From: Mycobacterium sp. IS-836
GTDB lineage: Bacteria; Actinomycetota; Actinomycetes; Mycobacteriales; Mycobacteriaceae
Direction: 5' to 3'
Length of the DNA stretch: 64,000 nt
NCBI RefSeq assembly: GCF_001954275.1
Contig: NZ_MBEU01000010.1
Span: 186,001 to 250,000 of the forward strand
The position numbers and the translations under genes are program-made. How positions within the stretch are numbered: position 1 is the stretch's first letter; each line of letters opens with the position of its first letter. The notes beneath the pieces are model-generated. The model was not told the DNA's origin. It made no database searches and saw only the letters and a list, made by a program, of their open reading frames with translations. Of this stretch, positions 46,457-57,269 are shown in pieces.

Positions 46457-47027
46457 AGTAACACCGAGGATCTTGCCGCTCGCCCCGCCCTACGATTCCG
46501 AGGTCGACGCCCAGTTGCAGACGATGATGCCGGCCGGAGTTCCACCAATCGGGCTCTTCCGCACCTTCGTCCGGAACCTTCCCATGGCGCAGGCAATGGG
46601 CCCGTGGGGTCGCTACGAACTCAGCCGCCAGCTGTCGCTGTCGATGCGCGACCGCGAGATCGTGATCAACCGGACCTGCGCGCGTTGCGGCTGCGAGTAC
46701 GAGTGGGGCGTGCACGTCGCATTCTTCGCCGAACGGGTGGGCCTCGATGCGCGGCAGGTCGCCTCGCTGGTCACCGGCGACGACGAGGACGACTGCTGGA
46801 CCGAGAATCGCGATCGGCTACTGATCCGGGCGGTGGATGCCCTGCACGACCACGCCGATATCGACGATGCGCTGTGGCGACGACTCAGCGCGGAATTCGG
46901 CGACGCCAGCCTGCTCGATCTGCTCTTCTTGTGCGGCTGGTACCACGCCATTAGTTTCGTGGCCCGAGCCGCCAGGGTCAGGCTCGAGCCCGGCGCCCCC
47001 ACCTTCGGCTCCATCGCCGACTTATGA
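46443..47027 (+). CDS. Carboxymuconolactone decarboxylase / AhpD-like protein
   Basis: 194 residues of the CMD/AhpD fold. The central motif NRTCARCGCEYEWGVHVAF has several Cys plus His, as in AhpD-type peroxidase helpers, so a redox or thiol-peroxidase role is likely. It is divergent from the HxlR gene. The stop codon lies inside copy 2 of the 24-bp repeat. A TACGCT box ends 8 nt before the ATG. Confidence 0.85.
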   Translation: MVTETVTPRILPLAPPYDSEVDAQLQTMMPAGVPPIGLFRTFVRNLPMAQAMGPWGRYELSRQLSLSMRDREIVINRTCARCGCEYEWGVHVAFFAERVGLDARQVASLVTGDDEDDCWTENRDRLLIRAVDALHDHADIDDALWRRLSAEFGDASLLDLLFLCGWYHAISFVARAARVRLEPGAPTFGSIADL

Positions 47028-47049
47028 CGGCTTAGTCACGCGGCGTCGA
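47026..47049. repeat. 24-bp direct repeat, copy 2
   Basis: Covers the CMD stop codon and the last codons of the DUF2334 gene. 1064 bp from copy 1 start to start, 23 of 24 bases identical. Confidence 0.85.
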
Positions 47050-47740
47050 CAACGGCCTTGTTGGACCGCCATTCGTACACCGTCGGTGTGCACCCGTGCA
47101 TCGCGGCCAGGTCGACCGCGTCCAGCACCGCCTGCAGCGGCCCGGGCTTGCGCAACTGTCGCCCGGCGATCGCGATGCGCACGATCCCGCCCCGACGGGA
47201 GATGCGATCCGCGGACAACACAACCATGCGACACCACCACGGCTCGGTCAGAAAGCCCTCTCCGATGCCGAGCACGCGGGTGCGGACGGTGGTGTGACGG
47301 ACCAGGTCGGTGATCCCGTGCAGATCAGCCAGCAGTCGAAACCCGTTGCGCGGCAACACCTTCACCACGCCCGGTGATACTACCCAGCCCGGCGCGGCGA
47401 ACAGCCGGGTGCGCAAACCGAGATGCTCGAGCACCCGGTCGGCGGCCGTCAGCCGGAGGTTGGCCTCGTGCGCCCGCAGCATGGCGAACTCGCCACGCCG
47501 CTTCTTGGTTGCCGGGTCGTCGTAGCCGTGCAGCACGATGGCGTCGCCCCCGGCGCGCCGCGCGGCCAGCCACTCGACTGTGCGCGGATCGCGGTCGAGT
47601 CGGTAGTCGCCGGACAGCCGCGGGGCCACCAGCAACGACACCGGCACGTTGCGGGCATCCATTTGTGCGCAGAACGCCTCAACGTCGCCCAGGGTGCGCT
47701 CCCCTATCCCTGAGACCGAGACGATCAATTTTCCAGACAC
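47036..47740 (-). CDS. DUF2334 polysaccharide deacetylase-like protein
   Basis: 234 residues. IVSVSGIGERTLGDVEAFCAQM and GGDAIVLHGYDDPATKKRRGEF carry the His/Asp of a NodB-like fold. Corresponds to Rv0784. Its 3' end is duplicated 1 kb away upstream of the flavoprotein gene. It is divergent from the MFS pump. Confidence 0.8.
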   Translation of the reverse strand: MSGKLIVSVSGIGERTLGDVEAFCAQMDARNVPVSLLVAPRLSGDYRLDRDPRTVEWLAARRAGGDAIVLHGYDDPATKKRRGEFAMLRAHEANLRLTAADRVLEHLGLRTRLFAAPGWVVSPGVVKVLPRNGFRLLADLHGITDLVRHTTVRTRVLGIGEGFLTEPWWCRMVVLSADRISRRGGIVRIAIAGRQLRKPGPLQAVLDAVDLAAMHGCTPTVYEWRSNKAVVDAA

Positions 47741-47902
47741 ACCTGCAGTTTGACGATCTCAGGTGTCGGAATGGTGAAGGACACGCGGACAGCAGGCGTA
47801 TATCGGGTCCGCCGCGACGCAGGCCAGGGGCATTCGGGGCCGACGCAGCCGGCGCCCGCGGCCATCGGCGCCGGCAATCGATTCGATATGCTAAGCAACG
47901 CC

Positions 47903-49504
47903 ATGGAGAAGGCCCGTTCCGCAGCGGCCGACCCGCTGACCACCACTCCGACGCGGCAGCCCGCCCCCGGCGTGCATGTCTATCCAGACAAGCTGGACGC
48001 CCGGCTGTTGCGGATCTCCGGCGTGTGCATCCTCGCCACGGTGATGGCGATACTCGACGTCACCGTCGTTAGCGTCGCGCAACGCACCTTCATCGCCGAA
48101 TTCGGCTCGTCCCAAGCAATCGTCGGATGGACGATGACCGGCTACACGCTCGCCTTGGCGACCGTGATTCCGGTAACGGGCTGGGCCGCCGACCGATTCG
48201 GCACCAAGCGGCTCTTCATGGGATCCGTGCTCGCCTTCGCGCTGGGCTCGCTGCTGTGCGCGGTGGCAGCAAACATCCTGCAGCTCATCGTGTTTCGCGT
48301 GGCGCAAGGCATCGGCGGCGGCATGCTGATGCCGCTGGGATTCATGATCATGACCCGCGAAGCGGGCCCCGGGCGGCTCGGCCGCCTCATGTCGATCCTG
48401 AGCATTCCCATGTTGCTCGCCCCCATCGGTGGGCCCATCCTGGGCGGCTGGCTCATCGACACCTCGAGCTGGAGATGGATCTTCCTGATCAACCTCCCCA
48501 TCGGCCTGGTGACCATCGTTCTCGCGGCGATCGTGTTCCCGCGTGATCATCCGGCGCGCTCGGAAACCTTCGACGTGGTCGGGGTGCTGCTGCTGTCGCC
48601 GGGCCTCGCGACGTTCCTCTTCGCGGTGTCGTCCATCCCGCGCTGCGGCACCGTCGCCGATCGCCGCGTGCTGATACCGGCGGCCGTCGGCCTGGCGTTG
48701 ATCGGCGCGTTCGTGCTGCACGCGTGGCACCGCGCGGACCACCCACTCATCGATCTGCGACTGTTCCGGAACAAGGTGCTCACCCAGGCCAACGTGACGA
48801 TGCTCGTCTTCGCCACCGCCTTCTTCGGCGCCGGACTGCTGCTTCCGAGCTACTTCCAGCAGGTGCTGCATCAGTCACCGATGCAGGCCGGGGCGCACAT
48901 GATCCCGCAGGGCCTCGGCGCCATGCTGACCATGCGCCTGACCGGGCCGCTCGTGGACCGGCAGGGACCGGGCAAGGTCGTGTTGGTGGGCATCGCGCTG
49001 ATCACCGCCGGCCTGGGCACCTTCGCCTTCGGTGTGGCCAAGCAGGCGCAGTATCTACCCACGCTGCTGGTCGGATTGGCGATCATGGGCCTGGGCATGG
49101 GATGCACCATGATGCCGCTGTCGGTTGCCTCCGTGCAGGCGTTGGCGCCGCACCAGATTGCCCGGGGCACAACGCTGATGAGCGTCAGCCACCAGGTGGG
49201 CGGCTCGATGGGAACGGCGCTGATGTCGATGATCCTGACCAACCAGTTCAATCGAAGCGAGAACATCTCCGCGGCAAACAAACTCGCGTCCCTGCAACAG
49301 AAGGCCGCCGCCAGCGGGGTGCCAGTCGATCCGGCCGCGATACCCCGGCAGACCCTCGCCCCGGGCTTCGCGGGCGATCTGCTGCGCGACCTTTCGCATG
49401 CCTATACGGCGGTGTTCGTCGTCGCGGTCGTGTTGGTGGTGTCCACGGTCATCCCGGCGGTGTTTCTGCCGAAGCGGCCCGCGAGCCAAACGGCCGGCGA
49501 ATAG
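47903..49504 (+). CDS. EmrB/QacA-family multidrug MFS transporter (14 TM)
   Basis: 533 residues from ATG 47903 (ATG 47888 adds five). DHA2 family with about 14 membrane helices. Motif A GWAADRFGTKRLF, motif C-like ILGGWLIDTSSWRWIFLINLPIG. Proton-driven drug efflux. Corresponds to Rv0783c. It continues after 12 bp into the DoxX-like gene. Confidence 0.9.
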   Translation: MEKARSAAADPLTTTPTRQPAPGVHVYPDKLDARLLRISGVCILATVMAILDVTVVSVAQRTFIAEFGSSQAIVGWTMTGYTLALATVIPVTGWAADRFGTKRLFMGSVLAFALGSLLCAVAANILQLIVFRVAQGIGGGMLMPLGFMIMTREAGPGRLGRLMSILSIPMLLAPIGGPILGGWLIDTSSWRWIFLINLPIGLVTIVLAAIVFPRDHPARSETFDVVGVLLLSPGLATFLFAVSSIPRCGTVADRRVLIPAAVGLALIGAFVLHAWHRADHPLIDLRLFRNKVLTQANVTMLVFATAFFGAGLLLPSYFQQVLHQSPMQAGAHMIPQGLGAMLTMRLTGPLVDRQGPGKVVLVGIALITAGLGTFAFGVAKQAQYLPTLLVGLAIMGLGMGCTMMPLSVASVQALAPHQIARGTTLMSVSHQVGGSMGTALMSMILTNQFNRSENISAANKLASLQQKAAASGVPVDPAAIPRQTLAPGFAGDLLRDLSHAYTAVFVVAVVLVVSTVIPAVFLPKRPASQTAGE

Positions 49505-49516
49505 ATTGGACTTGAG

Positions 49517-49963
49517 ATGGCTCCGTTGATCACGCTGCTGGTGGGCACCGTCGCCGCTCGGTGCATCGGCTGGCTCGGCGTCGGCTACGTCAACAGCTGG
49601 GCGGCGGCGGTCGCCGTCGGACTGGCCGCGATGTTCCTGATGACGGGGCTCGCCCACTTCGCGCCGCAGCTGCGCCGCGACCTGATCGCGATCGTGCCGC
49701 CCCGGCTGCCGGCTCCCGGCTACCTGGTCACGATCACCGGCCTGCTCGAGCTGCTGGGCGCCGTGGGGTTGTTGCTTCCGGTGACCCGGATGGCCGCGGC
49801 CCTGTGCCTGCTGGCGCTGATGCTGGTCATGTTCCCGGCCAACGTCTACGCCGCCCGGATGCCCGATCCGCCTAAGTCGATGACGACGCAGCTACCCCTG
49901 CGCATCGCCATCGAGGTCGTCTTTCTCGGCGCGGCCATAGCGGTCGCCGTCGGCAGCGGCTAG
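49517..49963 (+). CDS. DoxX-like membrane protein
   Basis: 148 residues with four membrane segments; GLLELLGAVGLLLPVTRMAA and MFPANVYAA fit DoxX/DUF417-like proteins, some of which form membrane oxidoreductase complexes. Probably co-transcribed with the MFS pump. Its last 72 bp overlap the 3' end of ptrB on the other strand. Confidence 0.8.
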   Translation: MAPLITLLVGTVAARCIGWLGVGYVNSWAAAVAVGLAAMFLMTGLAHFAPQLRRDLIAIVPPRLPAPGYLVTITGLLELLGAVGLLLPVTRMAAALCLLALMLVMFPANVYAARMPDPPKSMTTQLPLRIAIEVVFLGAAIAVAVGSG

Positions 49964-52054
49964 CAGCCAGGCGTACTGGAACGCGGCCTCTTCCCAGGCC
50001 CGGTAGCGACCGCTGACCCCGCCGTGGCCCGCCGCCATCTGGGTCTTGAGCAGTACCGGGTTGCCGTTGGCGTTCGCATGCCGCAACGCCGCGACCCACT
50101 TCGCCGGCTCCACATAGTAGACCCTGGTGTCGTTGAGCGAGGTCATCGCCAGGATGGCGGGATACCGCTTGGTCTCGACGTTCTCGTAGGGCGAGTAGGA
50201 CTTCATGTAGGCGTAGACTTCGCTGTCGCTCAACGGGTTTCCCCATTCGTCCCATTCGGTGACGGTGAGTGGCAGCGAGGGGTCCAGGATGGTGGTCAGC
50301 GGGTCGACGAATGGGACTTGGGCGAGGATTCCGGCGAACAGATCCGGCGCCAGGTTGGCCACCGCGCCGACCAGCAGGCCACCGGCGCTGCCGCCCAACG
50401 CCACCAACTCTCGCGGCCGGGTCAGACCTGAGTCGACCAAATGCTTTGCCACCGCGACGAAGTCGGTGAAGGTGTTCTTTTTCTCGAGTAGCTTGCCGTG
50501 CTCGTACCACAGCCGGCCCATCTCGCCGCCACCGCGGACGTGGGCGATTACGAACACCATGCCTCGGTCCAGTAGCGAGAGCCGCGCGATGGAAAAGCTT
50601 GGGTCCGTGCAAATCTCGTAGGCGCCGTAGCCGTACAGCACGGTGGGCGCGGGGAATTCGAGACCGGCGCGGTGCACGATCGACACGGGGATCCTGGCGC
50701 CGTCGTCGGCGCGCGCCCAGTCTCGGCGCTCCACGTAATCGGTGTGCCGGTAGTCGCCGAGCACGGGTTGCTCGCGCAGTAAGATGCGTTCGCCGGTCGC
50801 CAGGTCGATGTCGTAGATGCGTGTCGGGATGACGAGAGACCCGGCCCGGATGCGCAGTCTGGGCGACTTCCAATTCGGATTACCGCCCAGGCCGGACGAC
50901 ATCAGCTCGGATTCGAATGAGATCTCTTCGGGCTCGCCGTAGCCACCGCCGGAGTCGATGGGCCACAACTGGATCCGCGGCAACGCCTCGCGGCGGTAGC
51001 TGACGACCAGATGATCGGCGAAGGCATCCACGCCGTCGAGTCGAACATCGTCGCGGTGCGGGATCAGGGTGCGCTGCTGTGCCGGGGCGTCGACGGGTGC
51101 CTCGGTGAGCGTGAAGTTCACCGCGCCGTCGTTGTGCAGGATCAGGAACCGATCCTGTCCCGCGATCACCGCGTGCTCCACCGAATACTCGACACCTTCG
51201 CGTCGCGGCAACACCACGGTGAACTGCGCCTGGGGATCGGCGGCGTCCGCGTAGCGGATCTCCGACGTGATCGACGAACCCGAGGCGATGAACACGTAGG
51301 CTTCGCTGCGGGTGAGCCCGACGCCGAGCCAGAAGCGTTCGTCCGCTTCGTGATACACCAGCTCCGACGGCTCGCCGGAGCCCAATCGATACCGCCATAT
51401 CTTGTCGGGACGGTGCGCCGCGTCCAGCGTCGCGTAGTAGACGGTGCGGTTGTCGGCGGCCCAGGTCACTCCGGCACCGATGTCGGCGATCTCGTCGGGG
51501 AACATCTCGCCGGTGCGTAAATCCTTGAAACGCAGCGTATAGCGCTCGTCGCCAATAACGTCGACGGAGTAGGCCAGCAGATTGGCATCCAGGCTGACCA
51601 TCGCGGCACCCAGCGCGAAGAAGTCGTGGCCTTCTGCCTCGATGTTCGAGTCCAGCAACACCTCTTCACCTGGTATCTCGGTGTTCTCATCCAGCGCCGG
51701 CGGGGTCCAATCATCGGGATCGGCCACCGGGCAACGGCATTGGGCGCGGTATTGCTTTCCCTCGAAGGTTCGGGAGTAGTACCACCAGTCGCCCTGACGA
51801 GTCGGCACCGAGAGGTCGGTTTCCTTGGTGCGCGCCTTGATCTCGTCGAAAATCTGCTGCCGCAACGGTTCAAGGTGAGCGGTGACCCGGTCGACGTAAT
51901 CGTTTTCGGCTTCGAGGTAGGCGATGACGTCAGGGTTGTCCTTTTCGCGCAGCCATTCATACGGGTCGACGAAGACGTCCCCGTGGTGCTCCCGCCGCGT
52001 CTCCACCCGCTTGGCGATCGGCGGCGCGGGCGTCTGTGCAACGGAATTCGTCAT
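49892..52054 (-). CDS. ptrB: Oligopeptidase B (protease II), S9A
   Basis: 720 residues. N-terminal beta-propeller, then a C-terminal alpha/beta-hydrolase with the nucleophile Ser in [13 protein letters not shown], Asp in SLNDTRVYY and His in [12 protein letters not shown]. Cleaves peptides after basic residues in the cytosol. ATG start overlaps the purC stop (ATGA, 52051-52054). The coding frame runs on upstream to 52648 but that part lies inside purC. Confidence 0.94.
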   Translation of the reverse strand: MTNSVAQTPAPPIAKRVETRREHHGDVFVDPYEWLREKDNPDVIAYLEAENDYVDRVTAHLEPLRQQIFDEIKARTKETDLSVPTRQGDWWYYSRTFEGKQYRAQCRCPVADPDDWTPPALDENTEIPGEEVLLDSNIEAEGHDFFALGAAMVSLDANLLAYSVDVIGDERYTLRFKDLRTGEMFPDEIADIGAGVTWAADNRTVYYATLDAAHRPDKIWRYRLGSGEPSELVYHEADERFWLGVGLTRSEAYVFIASGSSITSEIRYADAADPQAQFTVVLPRREGVEYSVEHAVIAGQDRFLILHNDGAVNFTLTEAPVDAPAQQRTLIPHRDDVRLDGVDAFADHLVVSYRREALPRIQLWPIDSGGGYGEPEEISFESELMSSGLGGNPNWKSPRLRIRAGSLVIPTRIYDIDLATGERILLREQPVLGDYRHTDYVERRDWARADDGARIPVSIVHRAGLEFPAPTVLYGYGAYEICTDPSFSIARLSLLDRGMVFVIAHVRGGGEMGRLWYEHGKLLEKKNTFTDFVAVAKHLVDSGLTRPRELVALGGSAGGLLVGAVANLAPDLFAGILAQVPFVDPLTTILDPSLPLTVTEWDEWGNPLSDSEVYAYMKSYSPYENVETKRYPAILAMTSLNDTRVYYVEPAKWVAALRHANANGNPVLLKTQMAAGHGGVSGRYRAWEEAAFQYAWLLAAADGDRYGRAEKDDLDGDAQG

Positions 52055-52944
52055 GCGCCGGGGCCGATCCAGTCGTCGAAGCTCATGCCGGAGATCCGTT
52101 CGTAGGCATTGATGTAACGGGCGCGGGTGGCGTCGATGATGTCGTCCGGCAGCGGCGGCGGGGGTTGTGAGCCGTTGCGGTCCCAGCCCGATTCGGGGCC
52201 GGTCAGCCAGTTGCGGACGAACTGCTTGTCGAAGCTGGTCTGCACCTCGCCCTCCCGGTAGTCGTTGGCCGGCCAGTACCGCGAGGAATCGGGCGTGAAG
52301 ATTTCGTCGGCCAGCACCAGGTTCCCCTCGCCGTCGGTGCCGAATTCGAATTTGGTGTCCGCGATGATGATTCCCTTCGTCAGGGCGTGATCGGCGGCCT
52401 GAACATAGATCCGCAACGTGCGGTCGCGCAGCTGGTTGGCGCGCACCGCGCCCACCATCTCGATCACCTGTGCGAACGGAATGTTCTCGTCGTGGTCCCC
52501 CAGTGCGGCCTTCGTCGCCGGGGTGAACAGCGGCGTGGCGAACTTGCTGGCCTCGACCAGACCCGGCGGCAACGCGATCCCACAGACCTTCCCGGTCGCC
52601 TGATAATCCAGCAACCCCGAGCCGGTCAGATAACCGCGTGCCACACACTCCACCGGGAGCATCTCGAGCTGCCGCACCACCAGCGCGCGGCCCAGCACCT
52701 CGTCGGGGATGCGCGGGTCATTCGGCGGCCCGGCCAGGTGGTTGGGGGCTTCGACGAGGTCGAAGAAGAACACGCTCATCGCGGTCAGGATGCGGCCCTT
52801 GTCCGGGATCGTGCTGTCCAGGACGTAGTCGTATGCGGAGATCCGGTCGGTCGCGACCAGCAGCAGGTGCTCGTCGTCGACGCGGTACAGCTCACGGACC
52901 TTGCCGCTGGCCAGATGCTGATAGTCGGACAGTGCGGGGCGCAT
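52051..52944 (-). CDS. purC: SAICAR synthase
   Basis: 297 residues: [38 protein letters not shown] and [11 protein letters not shown] are PurC signatures. Couples CAIR with aspartate using ATP. The -10 box 6 nt before the ATG marks a leaderless mRNA. Confidence 0.97.
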   Translation of the reverse strand: MRPALSDYQHLASGKVRELYRVDDEHLLLVATDRISAYDYVLDSTIPDKGRILTAMSVFFFDLVEAPNHLAGPPNDPRIPDEVLGRALVVRQLEMLPVECVARGYLTGSGLLDYQATGKVCGIALPPGLVEASKFATPLFTPATKAALGDHDENIPFAQVIEMVGAVRANQLRDRTLRIYVQAADHALTKGIIIADTKFEFGTDGEGNLVLADEIFTPDSSRYWPANDYREGEVQTSFDKQFVRNWLTGPESGWDRNGSQPPPPLPDDIIDATRARYINAYERISGMSFDDWIGPGA

Positions 52945-52950
52945 CCGGCC

Positions 52951-52956
52951 AGCCTA
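52951..52956 (-). promoter_or_regulatory. -10 box (TAGGCT) of purC
   Basis: On the minus strand TAGGCT ends 6 nt before ATG 52944, in the 64-bp divergent gap. Confidence 0.6.
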
Positions 52957-53008
52957 TCGGGCACCGCGCGGCCGACCCCGTGCCGGGAGCTGTGCTGGAA
53001 TTTCGGTC

Positions 53009-53629
53009 ATGACATCCCGGTTCTTGCCCTACTCCACCAGACCAGTCCGGCTGCTTGCTCAACTGTTCAGCGATGTCGCCGTGGTCGTGTGGACCGTCAG
53101 CTGGCTGCTCGTCGGGGTCGCCGTCTACGGCGCCATCTCGACCATCGCCGACGCCGGCCGTCAAGTCGAAAGTGGCGCACATGGCATCGGGGGCAACCTG
53201 GCCTCTGCCGGCCATGGTGCGCAGCACATTCCGCTGGTCGGCGATGCGGTAAGCAAGCCGCTGACCGCTGCCAGCCACAGTGCCCTCGACATCGCGAGCG
53301 CCGTCCACGACCTGGACACCACGACGAGCTGGCTCGCGGTGCTGCTCGCGATTTCGGTCGCCGCCCTCCCCATCCTGATCGCGGTCGTGCCCTGGTTGTG
53401 GCTGCGGATCCGGTTCTTCCGGCGCAAACGAACGGTGACCGCCCTGGCCGCCACCCCGGCCGGCGAGCAACTCCTGGCGTTGCGGGCGCTGACCAACCGC
53501 CCGCCACGCAAACTGGCCTCCGTCAGCGCGGATCCGGTCGGTGGGTGGCGCCGTGAGGACCCCGTCACAATTCGCGCGCTGGCCGCACTCGAACTGCGCG
53601 CGGCCGGGATCACGCTTCGCGCGGGCTGA
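53009..53629 (+). CDS. Conserved two-helix membrane protein (Rv0779c-like)
   Basis: 206 residues. Two membrane segments (about 20-45 and 110-135) flank an extracytoplasmic helical loop rich in Gly/Ala/Ser; the C-terminal cytoplasmic part is basic (RRKRTVTALAATPAGEQ). Function unknown, conserved in mycobacteria. Its last 20 bp overlap the convergent transporter gene. Confidence 0.78.
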   Translation: MTSRFLPYSTRPVRLLAQLFSDVAVVVWTVSWLLVGVAVYGAISTIADAGRQVESGAHGIGGNLASAGHGAQHIPLVGDAVSKPLTAASHSALDIASAVHDLDTTTSWLAVLLAISVAALPILIAVVPWLWLRIRFFRRKRTVTALAATPAGEQLLALRALTNRPPRKLASVSADPVGGWRREDPVTIRALAALELRAAGITLRAG

Positions 53630-54602
53630 CGAACATGCGCCAAGCGCGCAACAGCCCGGCCGCGACGACAATCAGCCACGCCGCCAACGCATCCCAGAAA
53701 AACACCAGCGACACGGTGATCAACGACCGCTGCCCCAGCTGAGCCGCCATGCTGTAACTGGCCGCGGAGTACATGCCCAGCGGAAAGACGAACGCCCACC
53801 ACACACCGGCGAAGTGCAGCATCTCGGGGCGGCGGCGGATGCGATGCAGACCGAAGTAGATCAGCGGCGGAATCCACAGGGTGGCCGCTACCCAGGTCAC
53901 CACCGTGACGGCGAGCACCGGCCCGGTCAACCACGCCGGAGCCAGGCCGTGGATCGTGTCGCCGGCCAATGTCGCAATTGCCAAGCCCCCCATCAGGATC
54001 CACGTATCGGGCTCGAACCCGTCGCGGTCCTGGCGCTGCGCGACGCTGCGCCATAGGATCAGCCAGGTCATCAGACCATAGATGCACAGCGCCGCCAGCC
54101 AAACCGGCACGGCCACCGCCAGCCACCAGCGCTCGGGGGTGTACCGGGCCGCCTTGGCGGCCACGATGGCCAGACCCGCGGTGCCCACGCTGGCCAGCTC
54201 CCACGCGCCGTGGGCACGGTCGCGCAACCGTGACCATCCGAACGCCGACATGTTGCGCGCGCTGAGCGCGATCAGCACCAGCCAGGACACCAGCGCCACC
54301 ACACCGAGCGCCAGCGCCAGCACGGGCCGAGACGCCACCCGGCTGTCCAACACCGCGCACGCGGCGACAAAGGTGAACAGCCGCAAGGTGACATCGGGAT
54401 CATTCAGATCCCAACGAGCATGGCGCCGCGTGAGGATCACCACGACGACGAGCACCACCAGGCCGAGCGAGCCCAAAACGCCCATCGTTTCGCTGATTTG
54501 GCGGTAGCCGTGATCGGCCGCCGCGATGGACAGGATCCCCGTCGCCATCACCGCGGCGAACACATCGGGTGACGGCTCGACATCGGCGAGCCGGAAAGTC
54601 AC
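53610..54602 (-). CDS. TDT/SLAC1-family transporter (tellurite-resistance/dicarboxylate transporter)
   Basis: 330 residues from GTG 54602, about ten membrane helices. PSPDVFAAVMATGILSIAA at the N-terminus and MLHFAGVWWAFVFPLGMYSAAS near the C-terminus are TDT signatures; SLAC1-like members are anion channels. It begins 2 bp after the cyp126 stop, so it is the third gene of a purB-cyp126-transporter operon. Confidence 0.85.
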   Translation of the reverse strand: MTFRLADVEPSPDVFAAVMATGILSIAAADHGYRQISETMGVLGSLGLVVLVVVVILTRRHARWDLNDPDVTLRLFTFVAACAVLDSRVASRPVLALALGVVALVSWLVLIALSARNMSAFGWSRLRDRAHGAWELASVGTAGLAIVAAKAARYTPERWWLAVAVPVWLAALCIYGLMTWLILWRSVAQRQDRDGFEPDTWILMGGLAIATLAGDTIHGLAPAWLTGPVLAVTVVTWVAATLWIPPLIYFGLHRIRRRPEMLHFAGVWWAFVFPLGMYSAASYSMAAQLGQRSLITVSLVFFWDALAAWLIVVAAGLLRAWRMFVSPREA

Positions 54603-54604
54603 GG

Positions 54605-55846
54605 TTACTCGGCCAGTTCCACAACGAGATGCCGGATGCCGGTATGCCGGTTGCTGCGAGTCCATTCGACCGGCCGCACCACCCGCACCGCGGAAAACCG
54701 CGTCAGCAGTTCCTCGTAGAGGACCCGTAGTTCCAGCCGGGCCAGATTTGCACCCAGGCAATAATGCACGCCCTGGCCGAAGCCCAGGTGCGGGTTGGGT
54801 TTTCGGGTGATGTCGAATTCGTCGGCGCGATCGAACACGCGGGCGTCGCGGTTGGCCGAGCCCTCCCAGATCTGTACCTTCTGGCCCGCCTCGATCGACT
54901 GCCCGCCGAGCGTGACATCGCGCGTGGCGGTGCGCCGCTTGGACGGCGACGGTGACGTCCATCGCACTATCTCTTCGACCGCCGTCGGCAACCCGTCGAG
55001 ATCGGCACGCAGCGCATGCAATTGGTCGGGATGTTCGGCCAACGCCAGCAGCCCGCCGGCGACCGCGTTGCGCGTCGTCTCCGCGCCGGCGCTGAACAGC
55101 AGGCTGAAGAACAGGTACAACTCGAGGTCGGAAAGGGCCGGGGCGGCCGCGTCGTCGAGCATCGCATTGGCGACGACCGACAGCATGTCATCGGTCGGCT
55201 CGGCGCGCTTGGAGGCGATCAGCTGCTGGCCGTAGGAGTACATCCGCGAGCCGGCCTCCTCCACCGACAACTGCGACAGCGACGCCTTCCGCGAACCACC
55301 GAAGTCGAACTGCGGCTCGATGGCCTCGAAGAGCCAATGTCGTTCGGATTCCGGCACTCCCAGCAGGATGCAGATCATCTGCATCGGCAGTTCGGCGGCG
55401 ATGTCGACCAGGAAGTCGAACGCTTCGCCGGGCACCACCGCATCCAGCAGCCGGCGCGCCCGGGCCCGCAGATCGTCCTCGACCAGACCGATCATCCGCG
55501 GTGTCAGCCCTGAGCTGACGAGCCGCCGGATTTGCGAATGCCTCGGGTCGTCCATCATGTTGAGCACCTGGCCCGCAATGGACAAGTCCTGCAACAGCGT
55601 GCCGCCGAATGGCCGCACGCCGCCGGTGACCGATGAGTAGGTGACCGGATCGCGCAGCACCTCAAGCGTTTCGGCGTGCGTGGCGACCGACCAGAAGCCC
55701 TCCCCGTCGGGGGTGTTGTCGGTCGGCTGGTGCCAGTACACCGGTGCCTCACGCCGATGGACAGCGAACAGGTCGTGCGGGAATCCGTTCGCGAAGTTGT
55801 CCAGATCGGTGAAATCGATCCCCGCGAGAGCGCCGGCCAGAGTCAT
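54605..55846 (-). CDS. cyp126: Cytochrome P450 CYP126
   Basis: 413 residues. I-helix [14 protein letters not shown], ExxR in EEIVRW, heme loop [17 protein letters not shown]. The M. tuberculosis ortholog Rv0778 also lies beside purB; its natural substrate is unknown. ATG start overlaps the purB stop (55843-55846), meaning translational coupling to a purine enzyme. Confidence 0.93.
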   Translation of the reverse strand: MTLAGALAGIDFTDLDNFANGFPHDLFAVHRREAPVYWHQPTDNTPDGEGFWSVATHAETLEVLRDPVTYSSVTGGVRPFGGTLLQDLSIAGQVLNMMDDPRHSQIRRLVSSGLTPRMIGLVEDDLRARARRLLDAVVPGEAFDFLVDIAAELPMQMICILLGVPESERHWLFEAIEPQFDFGGSRKASLSQLSVEEAGSRMYSYGQQLIASKRAEPTDDMLSVVANAMLDDAAAPALSDLELYLFFSLLFSAGAETTRNAVAGGLLALAEHPDQLHALRADLDGLPTAVEEIVRWTSPSPSKRRTATRDVTLGGQSIEAGQKVQIWEGSANRDARVFDRADEFDITRKPNPHLGFGQGVHYCLGANLARLELRVLYEELLTRFSAVRVVRPVEWTRSNRHTGIRHLVVELAE

Positions 55847-57261
55847 AGGATCGCTCCCGGGGTGTATTTGGCGGCATCGGGGTATCGCCCGACCAGGGTG
55901 TCTACCATCGCGACGACGTCGTCGACCTGGTCGCCGGCGGCACCGGTGAACGCCGTCTTGTCGGCGAGCGCGGCGTCCAGCGCGGCGCGATCCAACGGCA
56001 GGCGCTCGTCGGCGGCCAGCCGATCCAGCAGGTCGGGATCGGCGCCGCGTTCGCGCATCGCCAGCGCCGTCGCCACGGCGTGTTCGCGAATCACATGATG
56101 CGCGGCCTCGCGCCCCATGCCGGCGCGCACCGCCGCCATCAACACCTTGGTGGTGGCCAGGAACGGTAGGTAGCGATCCAGTTCACGCTGAATCACCGCC
56201 GGGTAGGCGCCGAACTCGTCGAGCACCGTCAAAAACGTCTCGATCTGCCCGTCGACGGCAAAGAAGCTGTCCGGCAAGGCAACTCGGCGCACCACCGAGC
56301 AGAACACGTCGCCCTCGTTCCACTGCGCGCCGGCCAGTTCGGCGGCCATCGACGCGTAGCCGCGCAGCACCACCTGCAAACCATTGACCCGTTCGCAACT
56401 GCGGGTGTTCATCTTGTGTGGCATGGCCGACGACCCGACCTGCCCCGGAGCGAAGCCCTCGGTGACGAGCTCATGCCCTGCCATCAGCCGGATGGTGTGG
56501 GCCATCGACGACGGTCCGGCGCCGAGTTGCACCAGCGCGGAGATCACGTCGTGATCCAGGGAACGCGGATACACCTGCCCCACGCTGGTCAAAACCGTTG
56601 CGAAGCCCAAGAAGTCGGCGATGCGGCCTTCGAGTTCGGATAGCTTGGCGGCGTCGCCGTCGAGCAGGTCGAGCATGTCCTGCGCGGTTCCCATCGGGCC
56701 CTTGATCCCGCGCAACGGGTAGCGGTCGATCAGCTCCCCCAGCCTGGTCAACGCGATCAGCATCTCTTGCGCCGCGGACGCGAATCGCTTGCCCAACGTG
56801 GTGGCTTGCGCGGCGACGTTGTGACTGCGTCCGGCCATCACCAGATCGCGATACGTGACCGCCCGTTCGGCGAGCCGCGCCACCACCGCCACCCCGTGGG
56901 AGAAAACCAATTCCATCGATCGCCGGATCTGCAGCTGCTCCACGTTCTCGGTCAGGTCCCGACTGGTCATCCCCTTGTGCACATGCTCGTGACCGGCGAG
57001 GGCGTTGAATTCCTCGATGCGGGCCTTGACATCGTGGCGCAGCACTTTCTCCCGCGCCGCGATCGAGGACAGGTCCACGTCGCCGAGCACCCGCTCGTAG
57101 TCGGCGATCGCTTCCGGGGGCACCGCTACACCGAGTTCCGCCTGTGCGCGTAGGACGGCCACCCACAGCTGCCGCTCCGCGACGATCTTGGCCTCCGGCG
57201 ACCAGATCGCGACCATCTCGGCGCTCGCGTACCGGTCGGCCAGCACATTCGGAATGCTCAC
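55843..57261 (-). CDS. purB: Adenylosuccinate lyase
   Basis: 472 residues. [18 protein letters not shown] and the fumarase/lyase signature [16 protein letters not shown], with catalytic Ser loop. Acts twice in purine synthesis (SAICAR and adenylosuccinate cleavage). GTG start; a TAAGCT -10 box ends 8 nt upstream. Confidence 0.97.
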   Translation of the reverse strand: MSIPNVLADRYASAEMVAIWSPEAKIVAERQLWVAVLRAQAELGVAVPPEAIADYERVLGDVDLSSIAAREKVLRHDVKARIEEFNALAGHEHVHKGMTSRDLTENVEQLQIRRSMELVFSHGVAVVARLAERAVTYRDLVMAGRSHNVAAQATTLGKRFASAAQEMLIALTRLGELIDRYPLRGIKGPMGTAQDMLDLLDGDAAKLSELEGRIADFLGFATVLTSVGQVYPRSLDHDVISALVQLGAGPSSMAHTIRLMAGHELVTEGFAPGQVGSSAMPHKMNTRSCERVNGLQVVLRGYASMAAELAGAQWNEGDVFCSVVRRVALPDSFFAVDGQIETFLTVLDEFGAYPAVIQRELDRYLPFLATTKVLMAAVRAGMGREAAHHVIREHAVATALAMRERGADPDLLDRLAADERLPLDRAALDAALADKTAFTGAAGDQVDDVVAMVDTLVGRYPDAAKYTPGAIL

Positions 57262-57269
57262 AAAGACAC

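Noticed and set aside
52055..52648. The ptrB reading frame stays open for about 590 bp upstream of the chosen start
   Set aside because: This stretch lies in another frame of purC, has no oligopeptidase-like sequence, and the ATG at 52054 gives the normal family length.
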